Below are positions 9,281-17,222 of a stretch of 64,000 nt of DNA, one piece after another. Position 1 is the stretch's first letter. Every line of letters begins with the position of its first letter. The translations under genes and the position numbers were made by a program. The DNA is taken from contig JAFAAN010000156.1 of assembly GCA_023426545.1 (NCBI GenBank), positions 1 to 64,000 on the forward strand, given 5' to 3'. This stretch comes from Pseudomonadota bacterium (lineage in GTDB: Bacteria; Myxococcota; Myxococcia; Myxococcales; Myxococcaceae). The notes below the pieces were generated by a model. That model was not told the DNA's origin, made no database searches, and was given only the letters and a program-made list of their open reading frames with translations.

Positions 9281-9318
9281 GGCTCAGTCTCCCGAGGGAG
9301 GCTGGGCCTTTTCCTTTT
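9281..9318 (+). terminator. Rho-independent terminator of cold-shock gene
   Basis: GGCTCAGTCTCCC pairs with GGGAGGCTGGGCC (two G-U wobbles) around a GA loop and is followed by TTTTCCTTTT. A smaller inverted repeat (GAGCGC...GCGCTC) precedes it. Confidence 0.85.
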
Positions 9319-9382
9319 CGTGCCCCCGAGGTCGGCGGGGTCGCCTGGAAGTTGGGGGGCGGGTCCCCTAGACTCCCGGGCC

Positions 9383-10780
9383 ATGGGAGCCCCGTCGAAC
9401 AGTGGAGACGGTGGGAAGAATGCGCTCTTGCGCGCGCTCCCCTCTGTCGAGCAGCTCCTGCGGCGCCCGTCGCTGGAGCCGCTGCTGAGAGGTGTCCCGC
9501 GGGCCCGTGCGGTGGCCGCGCTGCGGCTGGCCGTGGACCGCGCTCGCGGCAGGCTGGTGTCAGGCACCGGGCCCGGCTTCGAGGAGGCGGATGTCCGGGG
9601 CGCCCTGGACTCGCTGGCCACACCCGGGCTGCGGCCCGTGCTCAACGCCACCGGGGTGGTGCTGCACACCAACCTGGGCCGCGCGCCCCTTGCGCCCTCG
9701 GCGGTGGAGCGGGTGGTGGCGGTGGCTCGGGGCTATTCCAACCTCGAATACGACCTGGAGGAAGGGGAGCGGGGGCGCCGTGACGCGCCCGTGACCGCGC
9801 TGCTGCGCACGCTCACGGGCGCGGAGGACGCGCTCGTCGTCAACAACTGCGCGGGCGCGGTGTTGCTGGTGCTGGCGGCGCTGGCGTCCGGGCGCGAGTG
9901 CGTGGTGTCCCGGGGCGAGTTGGTGGAGATTGGCGGAGGCTTCCGCGTTCCGGACGTGATGCGCCAGTCCGGCGCGGCGCTGGTGGAGGTGGGCACCACC
10001 AACCGCACGCGGCTGTCGGACTACGCGGGCGCGGTGGGCCCCGAGACGGGCCTGCTGGTGAAGGTGCACCGCTCCAACTTCGCGATGGTGGGCTTCACCG
10101 AGGAGGTCTCGGTGGCGGAGCTGTCCGCGCTGGGCCGGGCGCGCGGTGTGCCGGTGTTCCAGGACCTCGGCGCGGGCGCGCTGGCGCCGCTGAAGGGCGA
10201 GGGGCTGGGCCTGGAGCCCACCGTGGCCCAGGCGGTGGCGGCGGGCGCGGACGTGGTAGCCTTTTCAGGAGACAAGCTGTTGGGAGGACCCCAGGCGGGC
10301 GTCGTGGTGGGCCGGGCCGCGCTGCTGGCGCGCATCAAGGCCCATCCGCTCATGCGGGCCCTGCGGGTGGATAAGCTGACGGTCGCCGCGCTTGAAGCCA
10401 CCCTGGAGCTGTACCGGGATGGCCGGGCGGAGGATGTCCCGGTGCATCGCCTGCTTGCCCGGCCGCTGGAGGACTTGCGCGCCAGGGCGGTGCGGCTGCA
10501 GGGCTTGCTGGCGGAGCAGGGCGTGCGCGCCCGGGTTGGCAGCGTGGTGGGGCAGGTGGGCGGGGGTGCCCTGCCGCTGGCCGGGTTGCCGTCCTTCGCG
10601 TGCATCCTCACCCTGGAGACGCCGGGAGTATTCCTCGAACGCCTGCGCGGAGGAGTGCGGCCGGTTATTGCCAGGATCGCGGATGGCGAGGTGCTCCTCG
10701 ACGTCCGATGTCTCGAGGAGGAGGAGCTCCAAGTGGTCGCGGATGCCGTCGCGGCCGCCATTCCAGGGAACCAACCATGA
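9383..10780 (+). CDS. selA: L-seryl-tRNA(Sec) selenium transferase
   Basis: Converts seryl-tRNA(Sec) to selenocysteinyl-tRNA(Sec) using selenophosphate, with PLP bound to lysine. 465 residues from the ATG at 9383; the upstream in-frame ATG at 9320 overlaps terminator-proximal sequence and adds non-homologous residues. Diagnostic blocks: N-terminal LLRALPSVEQLL, NATGVVLHTNLGRAPL, VNNCAGAVLLVL, HRSNFAMVGF, and the PLP lysine in FSGDKLLGGPQAG. Its presence implies that the organism encodes selenoproteins and has selB, selC and selD elsewhere; none are in this window. The last four bases overlap the HNH gene start (ATGA), so the two are translationally coupled. Confidence 0.95.
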   Translation: MGAPSNSGDGGKNALLRALPSVEQLLRRPSLEPLLRGVPRARAVAALRLAVDRARGRLVSGTGPGFEEADVRGALDSLATPGLRPVLNATGVVLHTNLGRAPLAPSAVERVVAVARGYSNLEYDLEEGERGRRDAPVTALLRTLTGAEDALVVNNCAGAVLLVLAALASGRECVVSRGELVEIGGGFRVPDVMRQSGAALVEVGTTNRTRLSDYAGAVGPETGLLVKVHRSNFAMVGFTEEVSVAELSALGRARGVPVFQDLGAGALAPLKGEGLGLEPTVAQAVAAGADVVAFSGDKLLGGPQAGVVVGRAALLARIKAHPLMRALRVDKLTVAALEATLELYRDGRAEDVPVHRLLARPLEDLRARAVRLQGLLAEQGVRARVGSVVGQVGGGALPLAGLPSFACILTLETPGVFLERLRGGVRPVIARIADGEVLLDVRCLEEEELQVVADAVAAAIPGNQP

Positions 10781-11370
10781 TCAACAGCGCCGTGCTTGTC
10801 CTCAACCGGTACTACCAGCCGGTGCACGTCACCTCGGTGAAGCGGGCGTTCTCGCTCTTGTACCTGGGGGTGGCGAAGGCCATCGACTCGCAGTACCGGC
10901 TCTACGAGTTCGCGGATTGGGCGGAGCTGAGCGCCACCCAGGACTCCATCACCACCATCGAGCGCACCATCCGCGTCCCTCGCGTGCTGGTGCTCAGCGC
11001 GTATGACCACCTGCCCCGCGGGCGGGTGCGCTTCTCCCGACTCAACATCTACGCGCGCGACAGCGACACCTGCCAGTACTGCGGCCAGAACCTGCCGCGC
11101 AGCGAGCTGAACCTGGACCACGTCATGCCTCGCACCCAGGGCGGGAAGACGACGTGGGAGAACGTCGTGTGCTCCTGCGTGCCCTGCAACCTGAAGAAGG
11201 GCGGGCGGACGCCGGAGCAGGCCAACATGAAGCTGCTCAAGAAGCCGGTGCGCCCGCGCTGGACGCCGCTGTTCCGGGGCGCCACCCGCAAGGTGACGTA
11301 CCGGGAGTGGTTGCCGTTCCTGCACCTGGCGGATGCCTCGTACTGGAACGTCGAGCTTCTCGACGAGTAG
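10777..11370 (+). CDS. HNH endonuclease-fold protein
   Basis: 197 residues. An N-terminal domain of about 95 residues (opening AVLVLNRYYQPV) is followed by a classical HNH module: CQYCG, LDHVMPRTQGG, WENVV and CVPCN, so two CxxC zinc pairs surround the catalytic His. The whole family is widespread in bacteria outside restriction islands, and its substrate is generally unknown. The ATG at 10777 overlaps the selA stop by four bases, which decides the start and makes selA its operon partner. No methylase or mobile-element gene is nearby, so a restriction role is not supported. Confidence 0.88.
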   Translation: MINSAVLVLNRYYQPVHVTSVKRAFSLLYLGVAKAIDSQYRLYEFADWAELSATQDSITTIERTIRVPRVLVLSAYDHLPRGRVRFSRLNIYARDSDTCQYCGQNLPRSELNLDHVMPRTQGGKTTWENVVCSCVPCNLKKGGRTPEQANMKLLKKPVRPRWTPLFRGATRKVTYREWLPFLHLADASYWNVELLDE

Positions 11371-11537
11371 CGCTCGCCGGGCAGGCAGGCGTGGACCCCT
11401 GCGGGGCGGCCGCGCCGTGGCGGCTTGCCCGGAGTGACGGGTTTCCGGCGCATGCGTGGGCCGAGATGCGCCACTGAACGGATGCGAAAGGTCGGGGAGT
11501 CGACGGGGCCCCCGGGTTCGGGATTTGATGGGGGGGC

Positions 11538-12557
11538 ATGTCCGAACCCTCACGAGCGCCCCGGGCGGAACCCCATGTCCTGGGCCCCACGGAGCCGGGG
11601 CCCGTGGCCCCCGGTCCACCTGGGCTGTCACGCCGTCCGCGCCCCCGGCGCATCATCGCCGTGGGAGGCGGCAAGGGCGGCATTGGCAAGTCCATGGTGT
11701 CCGCGAACCTGGGCGTGGCCCTGGCGCAGTCGGGGGCCAATGTGCTGCTCGTGGACGTGGACCTGGGCGGCGCCAACCTCCACACGTGCCTGGGTGTCGG
11801 ACAACCCAGCGCGACGCTGACCGACTTCCTGCGGCGCAACAGGGCGCAGATCGAGGAGGTCATCGTCCCCACCGGTGTGCCGCGGCTGTCGCTGATCGCC
11901 GGCGCGCAGGACGCGCTGGACGCGGCCAACCTCAAGTACGCGCAGAAGCAGAAGCTGCTGCGGACACTGATGAGTTCCTCGGCGGACTACCTCATCCTGG
12001 ACCTGGGCGCCGGGACGAGCTTCAACACCATTGATTTCTTCGTCCTCGCGGACCACGGCGTGCTGGTGATGCTGCCGGAGCCCACCTCGGTGGAGAACGC
12101 CTACCGCTTCGCGAAAGCCGCCTTCTTCCGGAAGCTCCAGCAGGTGGAGTCGCAGTACGGCATCGAGGACCTGGTGGAGGACGCGCTCACCACCCGCGAG
12201 GGGGCGCTGCGCACGCTTCATGACGTGATGGCACAGGCGCGGCGGAAGGACCCGGCCATTGCGGAGCGCCTGGAGCGGGAGCTGTCGGCGTTCCGCATCC
12301 GGCTGATCGTGAACCAGGCGCGTACGGACGCGGACCTGTCGGTGGGCACCTCGGTGGCCGCCGCGTGGAAGAAGTTCTTCGGAATCGAAATGGATGTCCT
12401 GGGCGCCATCCGCTACGACGACGAGGCCTGGCGCGCGGTGCGTAAACGGAAGCCCGTGCTCATCGAACGGCCGGATTCAGCCGCGGCCACTGCCATTCAA
12501 GGCATCGCATTGCGTATCCTCGCCCTCGACGGCCCCCCTCAGCGCTCCGCACCATGA
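11538..12557 (+). CDS. MinD/ParA-family ATPase (FlhG-like)
   Basis: 339 residues. The first 38 are Pro/Arg-rich, followed by deviant Walker A GGGKGGIGKS (43-52), switch I/Walker A' region VDVDLGGANLH and Walker B DYLILDLGAGTS. The domain with the NQARTDAD and RKRKPVLIERP blocks resembles MinD/FlhG positional ATPases more than plasmid ParA. Such proteins dimerise on ATP and organise structures at membrane or nucleoid. No FlhF, MinE, MinC or ParB gene is adjacent. The 3' end overlaps the next gene by ATGA, so the J-like/HTH protein is the probable partner. A GGGGGGG run gives the ribosome site. Confidence 0.92.
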   Translation: MSEPSRAPRAEPHVLGPTEPGPVAPGPPGLSRRPRPRRIIAVGGGKGGIGKSMVSANLGVALAQSGANVLLVDVDLGGANLHTCLGVGQPSATLTDFLRRNRAQIEEVIVPTGVPRLSLIAGAQDALDAANLKYAQKQKLLRTLMSSSADYLILDLGAGTSFNTIDFFVLADHGVLVMLPEPTSVENAYRFAKAAFFRKLQQVESQYGIEDLVEDALTTREGALRTLHDVMAQARRKDPAIAERLERELSAFRIRLIVNQARTDADLSVGTSVAAAWKKFFGIEMDVLGAIRYDDEAWRAVRKRKPVLIERPDSAAATAIQGIALRILALDGPPQRSAP

Positions 12558-14539
12558 AGCCCTTCGAGCAGCAGACCTATTACGAGATTCTCGAAGTCCC
12601 CGTCACCGCGCCTCTGGAGGAGATTCGCGCGGCCTATGACCGGTTGGTGGAACTGTACTCGCCGGACTCCATCGCCGTGTACGCGCTGGTGGACGAAGGG
12701 GAGGTGGAAGGCCTCCGCGCCCGGATGGCCGAGGCGCTGGAGATCCTCAGCGACGAGGACCTGCGCGCCGAGTACGACCGGGACCTCGGGCTGCCCGCGC
12801 GGCGGCTGATGGAAGCGGTGTCCGCTGGCGGCGCGGTGGCGCACTCCGACGACGCGTCGGAGGAAACGCGTCCGGAGCCGGGGCCGGAGCGGGTTGGGGT
12901 TGCCGCATCCGGCGCGGGCGATCAGACTGGGTCTCCTGTCACGCAAATCCCCGAGACGGGGACGAACGGGAGGACCGAGGCAGTGCGAGAGGTGTCGGTA
13001 CAGGGCTCTGAGGGCGCGAGCGAGGAGCGGCAGTCGGACGAGAAGGGCGCGGCCAAGGTGTCGCAGGCCACACCCGCGGCGGTGACGGTTCCTTCGGGAC
13101 AGGCCGACTTCAGAGCCTCGTTCTTCCGGGGCTTCTCGTTCGCGTACGTTTCCAGCTCGCTGCAGGACACGCAGAGCCTGGGGAGCGTGGTGGATGTGCC
13201 TGCGTCCGCGATGCAGCCCGCTGCCGCGGCTCCCGTGGGCGGATCGACGGCTGCCGGGTCGGCGGTGAGCTCGGAGGCCGGGTCGACTGGGAGTGAGACG
13301 GCGGCTGCCGGGAGCGTGGAGGCCACTCCGCGCGAGGCGGCGCCGTCCCAGGGGGCCGTCGCTGGAGCTTCCGCCGTGACGTCGGCGGACGTGACGCCAG
13401 CTGCGAGCGTGCCCCAGGCCGTCTCGCCCGTGGTGATCGCCAGCAACGCTACGCCCGCGGCGACCGCTGGTGCCGTGCCCGGGGCTACATCTCCGTCTGC
13501 CGCGTCGGCCTCGGAGGTCATCGCCGCTTCGGGTGCAGTGTCTGCGCCGACCCCTCAGGCTTCCTCTGCGGCAACGGCGACGGTTGCCGCCTCCAGCGCG
13601 GGTGCCCCCAGTGCATCGCCAGCGCAGCCGGCTCCGACTATCGCCTCCGCCTCGGAGGTCGCGCAGCCCGTGACTGCTTCGGCCCCGCCGGTCGCCTCCG
13701 CCGCGGAGGTCGCGCAGCCCGTGGCTGCTCCTGCGTCGCCGATGCCGGCGGTCGTCGCTGCCCCGGATGCCGCTCATGTGGCCGCTCCGGCCGCCGCTGC
13801 CCCGGCTGCTGCCCACATGGCCGCCCCGGCTGCTGTAGCCGTTCCGGATACCACTCCCGTGGCCGCTCCGGCCGCCACTGCCCCGGCTGCTGCCCACATG
13901 GCCGCCCCGGCTGCCGCAGTCGTTCCGGATACCACTCCCGTGGCCGCCCCGGCTACCGCAGGCGTTCCGGATATCACTCCGACCGCTGTGCCGGCGCCCA
14001 AGCCTCCCGCCGGGGCCGCCCAGCCTTTGCCCGGCACTGAGGCGCCAATCGCGGCGACGCCCGCGCCCGAGTCGGCGGCCGTCGTCCCGGTGCCTTCGCC
14101 AGCTGCCACAGAGCCTCCATCCGAGGCGGCCCGCGCCTCCGCGCGCGCTGGACGTCCACTCGGTGATGCGCCGCAGATCGCCCAGGACGCGGCCATCGCC
14201 ACGGCGGAGGCGGCGCTGGCGCAGGTGGCACAGGCCGCCTCCCGGACCCGTGAGCCTCGCCCCCGCATCCCCGACATCCCGCCCGACGCCGAGTTCAACG
14301 GGGAGCTGCTCCGGCAGGTCCGCGAGGCCCGGGGGATGACCCTCCAGCAGGTCGCGGACCGGACCCGCATCTCCCGCAGCCACCTGGAGAACGTCGAGGC
14401 GGACCGCTACAACGTCCTCCCTGCCGCGGTCTACCTGCGAGGTATCCTGATGAACCTCTCTAGGGAGCTGGGGCTGGATCCGCTCCGGGTGTCCAAGAGC
14501 TACCTCGCCCTGGCTTCTGAGAAATCGGGCAAGAAGTAG
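12554..14539 (+). CDS. J-domain-like / low-complexity / RodZ-type HTH fusion protein
   Basis: 661 residues in three parts. Residues 5-80 look like a J-domain (YYEILEVPVTAP...IRAAYDR...LSDEDLRAEYD) but the HPD motif is absent, so it should not stimulate DnaK. Residues about 85-570 are Ala/Pro/Val/Ser low complexity with tandem repeats. Residues about 578-655 form a helix-turn-helix of the RodZ N-terminal type (LLRQVREARGMTLQQVADRT...HLENVEADRYNVLP). No transmembrane segment follows the HTH, unlike RodZ. Start ATG overlaps the MinD-like stop, implying coupled translation and a joint function. A scaffold joining a positional ATPase to a protein or DNA target is an inference only. Confidence 0.85.
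   Translation: MKPFEQQTYYEILEVPVTAPLEEIRAAYDRLVELYSPDSIAVYALVDEGEVEGLRARMAEALEILSDEDLRAEYDRDLGLPARRLMEAVSAGGAVAHSDDASEETRPEPGPERVGVAASGAGDQTGSPVTQIPETGTNGRTEAVREVSVQGSEGASEERQSDEKGAAKVSQATPAAVTVPSGQADFRASFFRGFSFAYVSSSLQDTQSLGSVVDVPASAMQPAAAAPVGGSTAAGSAVSSEAGSTGSETAAAGSVEATPREAAPSQGAVAGASAVTSADVTPAASVPQAVSPVVIASNATPAATAGAVPGATSPSAASASEVIAASGAVSAPTPQASSAATATVAASSAGAPSASPAQPAPTIASASEVAQPVTASAPPVASAAEVAQPVAAPASPMPAVVAAPDAAHVAAPAAAAPAAAHMAAPAAVAVPDTTPVAAPAATAPAAAHMAAPAAAVVPDTTPVAAPATAGVPDITPTAVPAPKPPAGAAQPLPGTEAPIAATPAPESAAVVPVPSPAATEPPSEAARASARAGRPLGDAPQIAQDAAIATAEAALAQVAQAASRTREPRPRIPDIPPDAEFNGELLRQVREARGMTLQQVADRTRISRSHLENVEADRYNVLPAAVYLRGILMNLSRELGLDPLRVSKSYLALASEKSGKK
13640..13741 (+). repeat. 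51-bp tandem repeat, two copies
   Basis: Two adjacent 51-base units starting at 13640 and 13691 encode ASASEVAQPV-type and ASAAEVAQPV-type 17-residue blocks inside the low-complexity linker. Confidence 0.8.
13778..13985 (+). repeat. 81-bp tandem repeat, about 2.5 copies
   Basis: Units start at 13778, 13859 and 13940 (partial). The first two differ at only four of 81 positions by eye. Each encodes 27 residues containing AHMAAPAA and VPDTTPVAAPA. Near identity at DNA level suggests recent duplication and length variation between strains. Confidence 0.9.
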
Positions 14540-14624
14540 GGGCGCCAGCGGGCGGTGTCCGGAGGTCACCGGGGTTGCGAGGAAAGTTGACTCGCCTCCG
14601 GGCGCTGCCTAAGTAGGTAGCACG

Positions 14625-14888
14625 ATGACGGACGAGGAAAAGGTCAAGGCGATGCGGCTCGCCCGTGCGATTGCCTCTGATATCTCGCTCTACAACGAGC
14701 AGAAGATCATCAAGGGAATCGAACAGGACAACCTCTTCGAGGTCCTCAAGGAGGAACTGGAAGAGGGCCGCGAGCTCTACAAGAGCCGCGTCAGCCAGGA
14801 GATCTTCACGAGGATGAACTTCTTCGAGCGGGCGATCAACGACATCGTCCTGCGCTCGAAGGCGCATGTGAAGTCGAAGATCTGGTAA
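14625..14888 (+). CDS. Small conserved helical protein
   Basis: 87 residues, charged and predicted all-helical, with no Cys, signal peptide or membrane segment. Codon use matches the neighbours, and an AGGT ribosome site lies seven bases before the ATG. A TTGACT hexamer with a weak TAAGTA 17 bases on lies directly upstream but would leave almost no leader. Lies 10 bp before rluD. I do not recognise a family; the pattern fits a small lineage-conserved protein of unknown function. Confidence 0.75.
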   Translation: MTDEEKVKAMRLARAIASDISLYNEQKIIKGIEQDNLFEVLKEELEEGRELYKSRVSQEIFTRMNFFERAINDIVLRSKAHVKSKIW

Positions 14889-14898
14889 CTCCCTCCCC

Positions 14899-15927
14899 GT
14901 GGTAGCGCCCGACACGCGAGAGCACCGCGCTCCGCCCGACGCACGCGGCGAGCGCGTGGACCAGTACCTCGCGCGGGCGTTTCCAGACCTCACCCGCTCC
15001 CGCATCCATGGCCTCATCGAGGCCGGACACGTCCTCGCGGACGGTCAGCCCGCCAAGCCCGCTCGGCGGCTGCGGGGCGGTGAGCTGCTCGTCCTCCATG
15101 TCCCCGCGCCCGTTCCCGCCGTCCCGGTGGCGGAGGCGCTGCCCCTCGCGTTGCTCCACGAGGACCGCGACCTCGTCGTCGTCGACAAGGCCGCGGGAAT
15201 GGTGGTCCACCCCGGGGCGGGGCATACCTCCGGTACGCTCGTCAACGCGCTGCTGCACCGGGTGAAGGACCTGGCCGGCGTCGGGGGCGAGCTGCGGCCG
15301 GGCATCGTCCACCGGCTCGACAAGGACACCACCGGCTGTCTCGTGGTCGCGAAGAACGAGCAGGCGCTGGTCGCGTTGCAGAAGGCCTTCAAGACGCGGG
15401 CGGTGGAGAAGACGTACCTGGCCCTGGTGCATGGCGTCCCTCCCGCGGAAGGCCGCATCGAGACGCTCTACGGCCGGCACCCCATCCACCGCCAGCGCTT
15501 CACCGGCAAGGTGAAGGAGGGCAAGCCCGCCATCACCGTGTTCCGTGTCCTCGAGTCCTTCGACGGCGCGGCGCTGGTGGAGGTGGACCTGCTCACCGGG
15601 CGCACGCACCAGATTCGCGTGCACCTGTCCGAGGCCGGTCACCCCTTGCTGGGCGACGCGCTCTACGGCGCAGGGCGCAAGCCGAAGGGCGTGGTGGCCG
15701 AGGCGCAGGAGCGGCTGGGGCGGCAGGCGCTGCACGCGTGGCGCCTGTCCTTCGCCCATCCGCGCACGGGCAAGGTGCTGAAGCTGGAGGCGCCCATTCC
15801 CGCGGACTTCGACGCGGCGCTGACGCTGCTTCGCGGCGCCGCCCCCGCGCCCGTTCCGGCCAGCCAGGAGCCCTCCGCGGCCCGCGCGGCGGCGGGCCGG
15901 AAGCGGACTACAGGCCGGACACGCTGA
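14899..15927 (+). CDS. rluD: RluD-type 23S rRNA pseudouridine synthase
   Basis: Isomerises uridine to pseudouridine in large-subunit rRNA; RluD itself acts on helix 69. 342 residues with an N-terminal S4 domain (RVDQYLARAFPDLTRSRIHGL), then the catalytic block GIVHRLDKDTTG with Asp, AVEKTYLALV and the GRTHQIRVH motif. The C-terminal 40 residues are Ala/Pro-rich. The start is GTG at 14899. The last 20 bases overlap the end of the convergent HD-GYP-like gene. RluC-type activity cannot be excluded from motifs alone. Confidence 0.92.
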   Translation: MVAPDTREHRAPPDARGERVDQYLARAFPDLTRSRIHGLIEAGHVLADGQPAKPARRLRGGELLVLHVPAPVPAVPVAEALPLALLHEDRDLVVVDKAAGMVVHPGAGHTSGTLVNALLHRVKDLAGVGGELRPGIVHRLDKDTTGCLVVAKNEQALVALQKAFKTRAVEKTYLALVHGVPPAEGRIETLYGRHPIHRQRFTGKVKEGKPAITVFRVLESFDGAALVEVDLLTGRTHQIRVHLSEAGHPLLGDALYGAGRKPKGVVAEAQERLGRQALHAWRLSFAHPRTGKVLKLEAPIPADFDAALTLLRGAAPAPVPASQEPSAARAAAGRKRTTGRTR

Positions 15928-17218
15928 GCGACTGCTGGCGCTTGGACAGCACCTTCACGGGCTGGATGGCCATCACCCGCATGAAGACGGACAGCAGCTC
16001 CGGGTCGAACTTGTTCCGCATCTCCGACCACATCAGCATCAGCGCCACCTCGGGCCCGTAGGCATCCCGGTAGGGGCGCTTCGACGTGAGCGCGTCGTAC
16101 GCGTCGCAGATGGCGATGATCTTCGCGTACACCCCGAGGTTCGTCTTCGGGATGATCATCTGGATGTTGCCGCGCGAGTCGCGCACCGCGGTGCCGAAGT
16201 CCGTCTTGTGCTCGAACGTCGTCACCACGCGCAGCAGCGTGGAGCGGCTGAAGCCCTTCTCCATGAGGATGTTGCGTACGGAGATGAGCGGCGCGCGCTG
16301 CACCGTCTGCTTCTCCTCGGGCGTCAGCGCGCCGCGCTTCGTCGACAGCTCCTCCGACAGCGTGGCCATGCCGGCGTCGTGGAAGAGGGCGATGTAGCCC
16401 AGGTCGCGCAGCTGCGGCTTCGTGAGCCCCAGCTCGGCGCCGAAGACGATGCTCATGAGGCACACGTTGACCTGGTGGTAAACGAGGTAGTCCGCCTCGC
16501 GTCGCATGGTCGTCATGCCCAGGAAGTGCGTCCGCTGCTCGAAGGAGATGTCGACGAAGTCCTGCACCAGCCGCAGCGCCTTGGAGGCGTTGATGGGCTT
16601 TCCGGCCCGCACCGACTCCAGGTACTTGGTGATGAAGAACACGGCGCGCGCGTAGATGGTCATCGCGTACTTCTTGCGGTCCACCTTCTGGTCGCCCGGG
16701 TTGTCGAGGTCCTTGTTGAGCTTCTCCTTCAGCTTGGAGAACTTGGCCACCCGCATGTTGAGCAGCTTGCGGTTCGCCAGGCCGTCTTCCTCGGAGGCGT
16801 TCGCCTGCTCCTTGCTGAAGATCCAGACGAAGTTCTTCAGCTCCGAAACGGTGACGGGCTTGGTGAGCGTGAAGCCGCCCACGTCCTTCGAGCGCATCTC
16901 CGACAGCAGGTAGCGCTGGTTCTCGATGGAGTTGAGGTCCACCTTCACCAGCATGCCGTTCAGGTAGAAGGACTCCTTGACGCCCGTGAGCTCCAGGCGG
17001 CCTTCCTTGCCGATGATTTGATTGATGATGTCCTGGAGCTGGTGCAGCGGCTTCTGGAAGACCGCGTTCTCCGGGTCATACATCTTCACCGAGCGCACCA
17101 GCATGTAGAGGCCGGCCACCAGCGAGCGCGCGAGGCCCTGGAGCTTCTCGTTGTGCTCGCGGCCGAACTCGCTGGTGCTCTCTTCCTGTGCCTGGGTGAT
17201 CTTCAGGTTGTCGGCCAT
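15908..17218 (-). CDS. Degenerate HD-GYP-like protein
   Basis: 436 residues. Residues about 1-200 have no recognisable domain. The second half has the layout of an HD-GYP phosphodiesterase: YHQVNVCLMSIVFG, an ALFHDAGM block carrying the HD pair, and CDAYDALTSKRPYR near the end. The GYP loop (usually HHERxxGxGYP) reads HKTDFGTAVRD, so the signature residues are missing and cyclic-di-GMP hydrolysis is doubtful. No receiver domain. Starts four bases after the HEAT-repeat gene ends, so they form an operon. Likely a scaffold or a phosphohydrolase of another substrate. Confidence 0.82.
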   Translation of the reverse strand: MADNLKITQAQEESTSEFGREHNEKLQGLARSLVAGLYMLVRSVKMYDPENAVFQKPLHQLQDIINQIIGKEGRLELTGVKESFYLNGMLVKVDLNSIENQRYLLSEMRSKDVGGFTLTKPVTVSELKNFVWIFSKEQANASEEDGLANRKLLNMRVAKFSKLKEKLNKDLDNPGDQKVDRKKYAMTIYARAVFFITKYLESVRAGKPINASKALRLVQDFVDISFEQRTHFLGMTTMRREADYLVYHQVNVCLMSIVFGAELGLTKPQLRDLGYIALFHDAGMATLSEELSTKRGALTPEEKQTVQRAPLISVRNILMEKGFSRSTLLRVVTTFEHKTDFGTAVRDSRGNIQMIIPKTNLGVYAKIIAICDAYDALTSKRPYRDAYGPEVALMLMWSEMRNKFDPELLSVFMRVMAIQPVKVLSKRQQSLSVSGL

Positions 17219-17222
17219 GTGC

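Noticed and set aside
14587..14615. TTGACT-N17-TAAGTA as promoter of the 87-residue gene
   Set aside because: Good -35, but the -10 matches poorly and the transcript would start within a few bases of the ATG.
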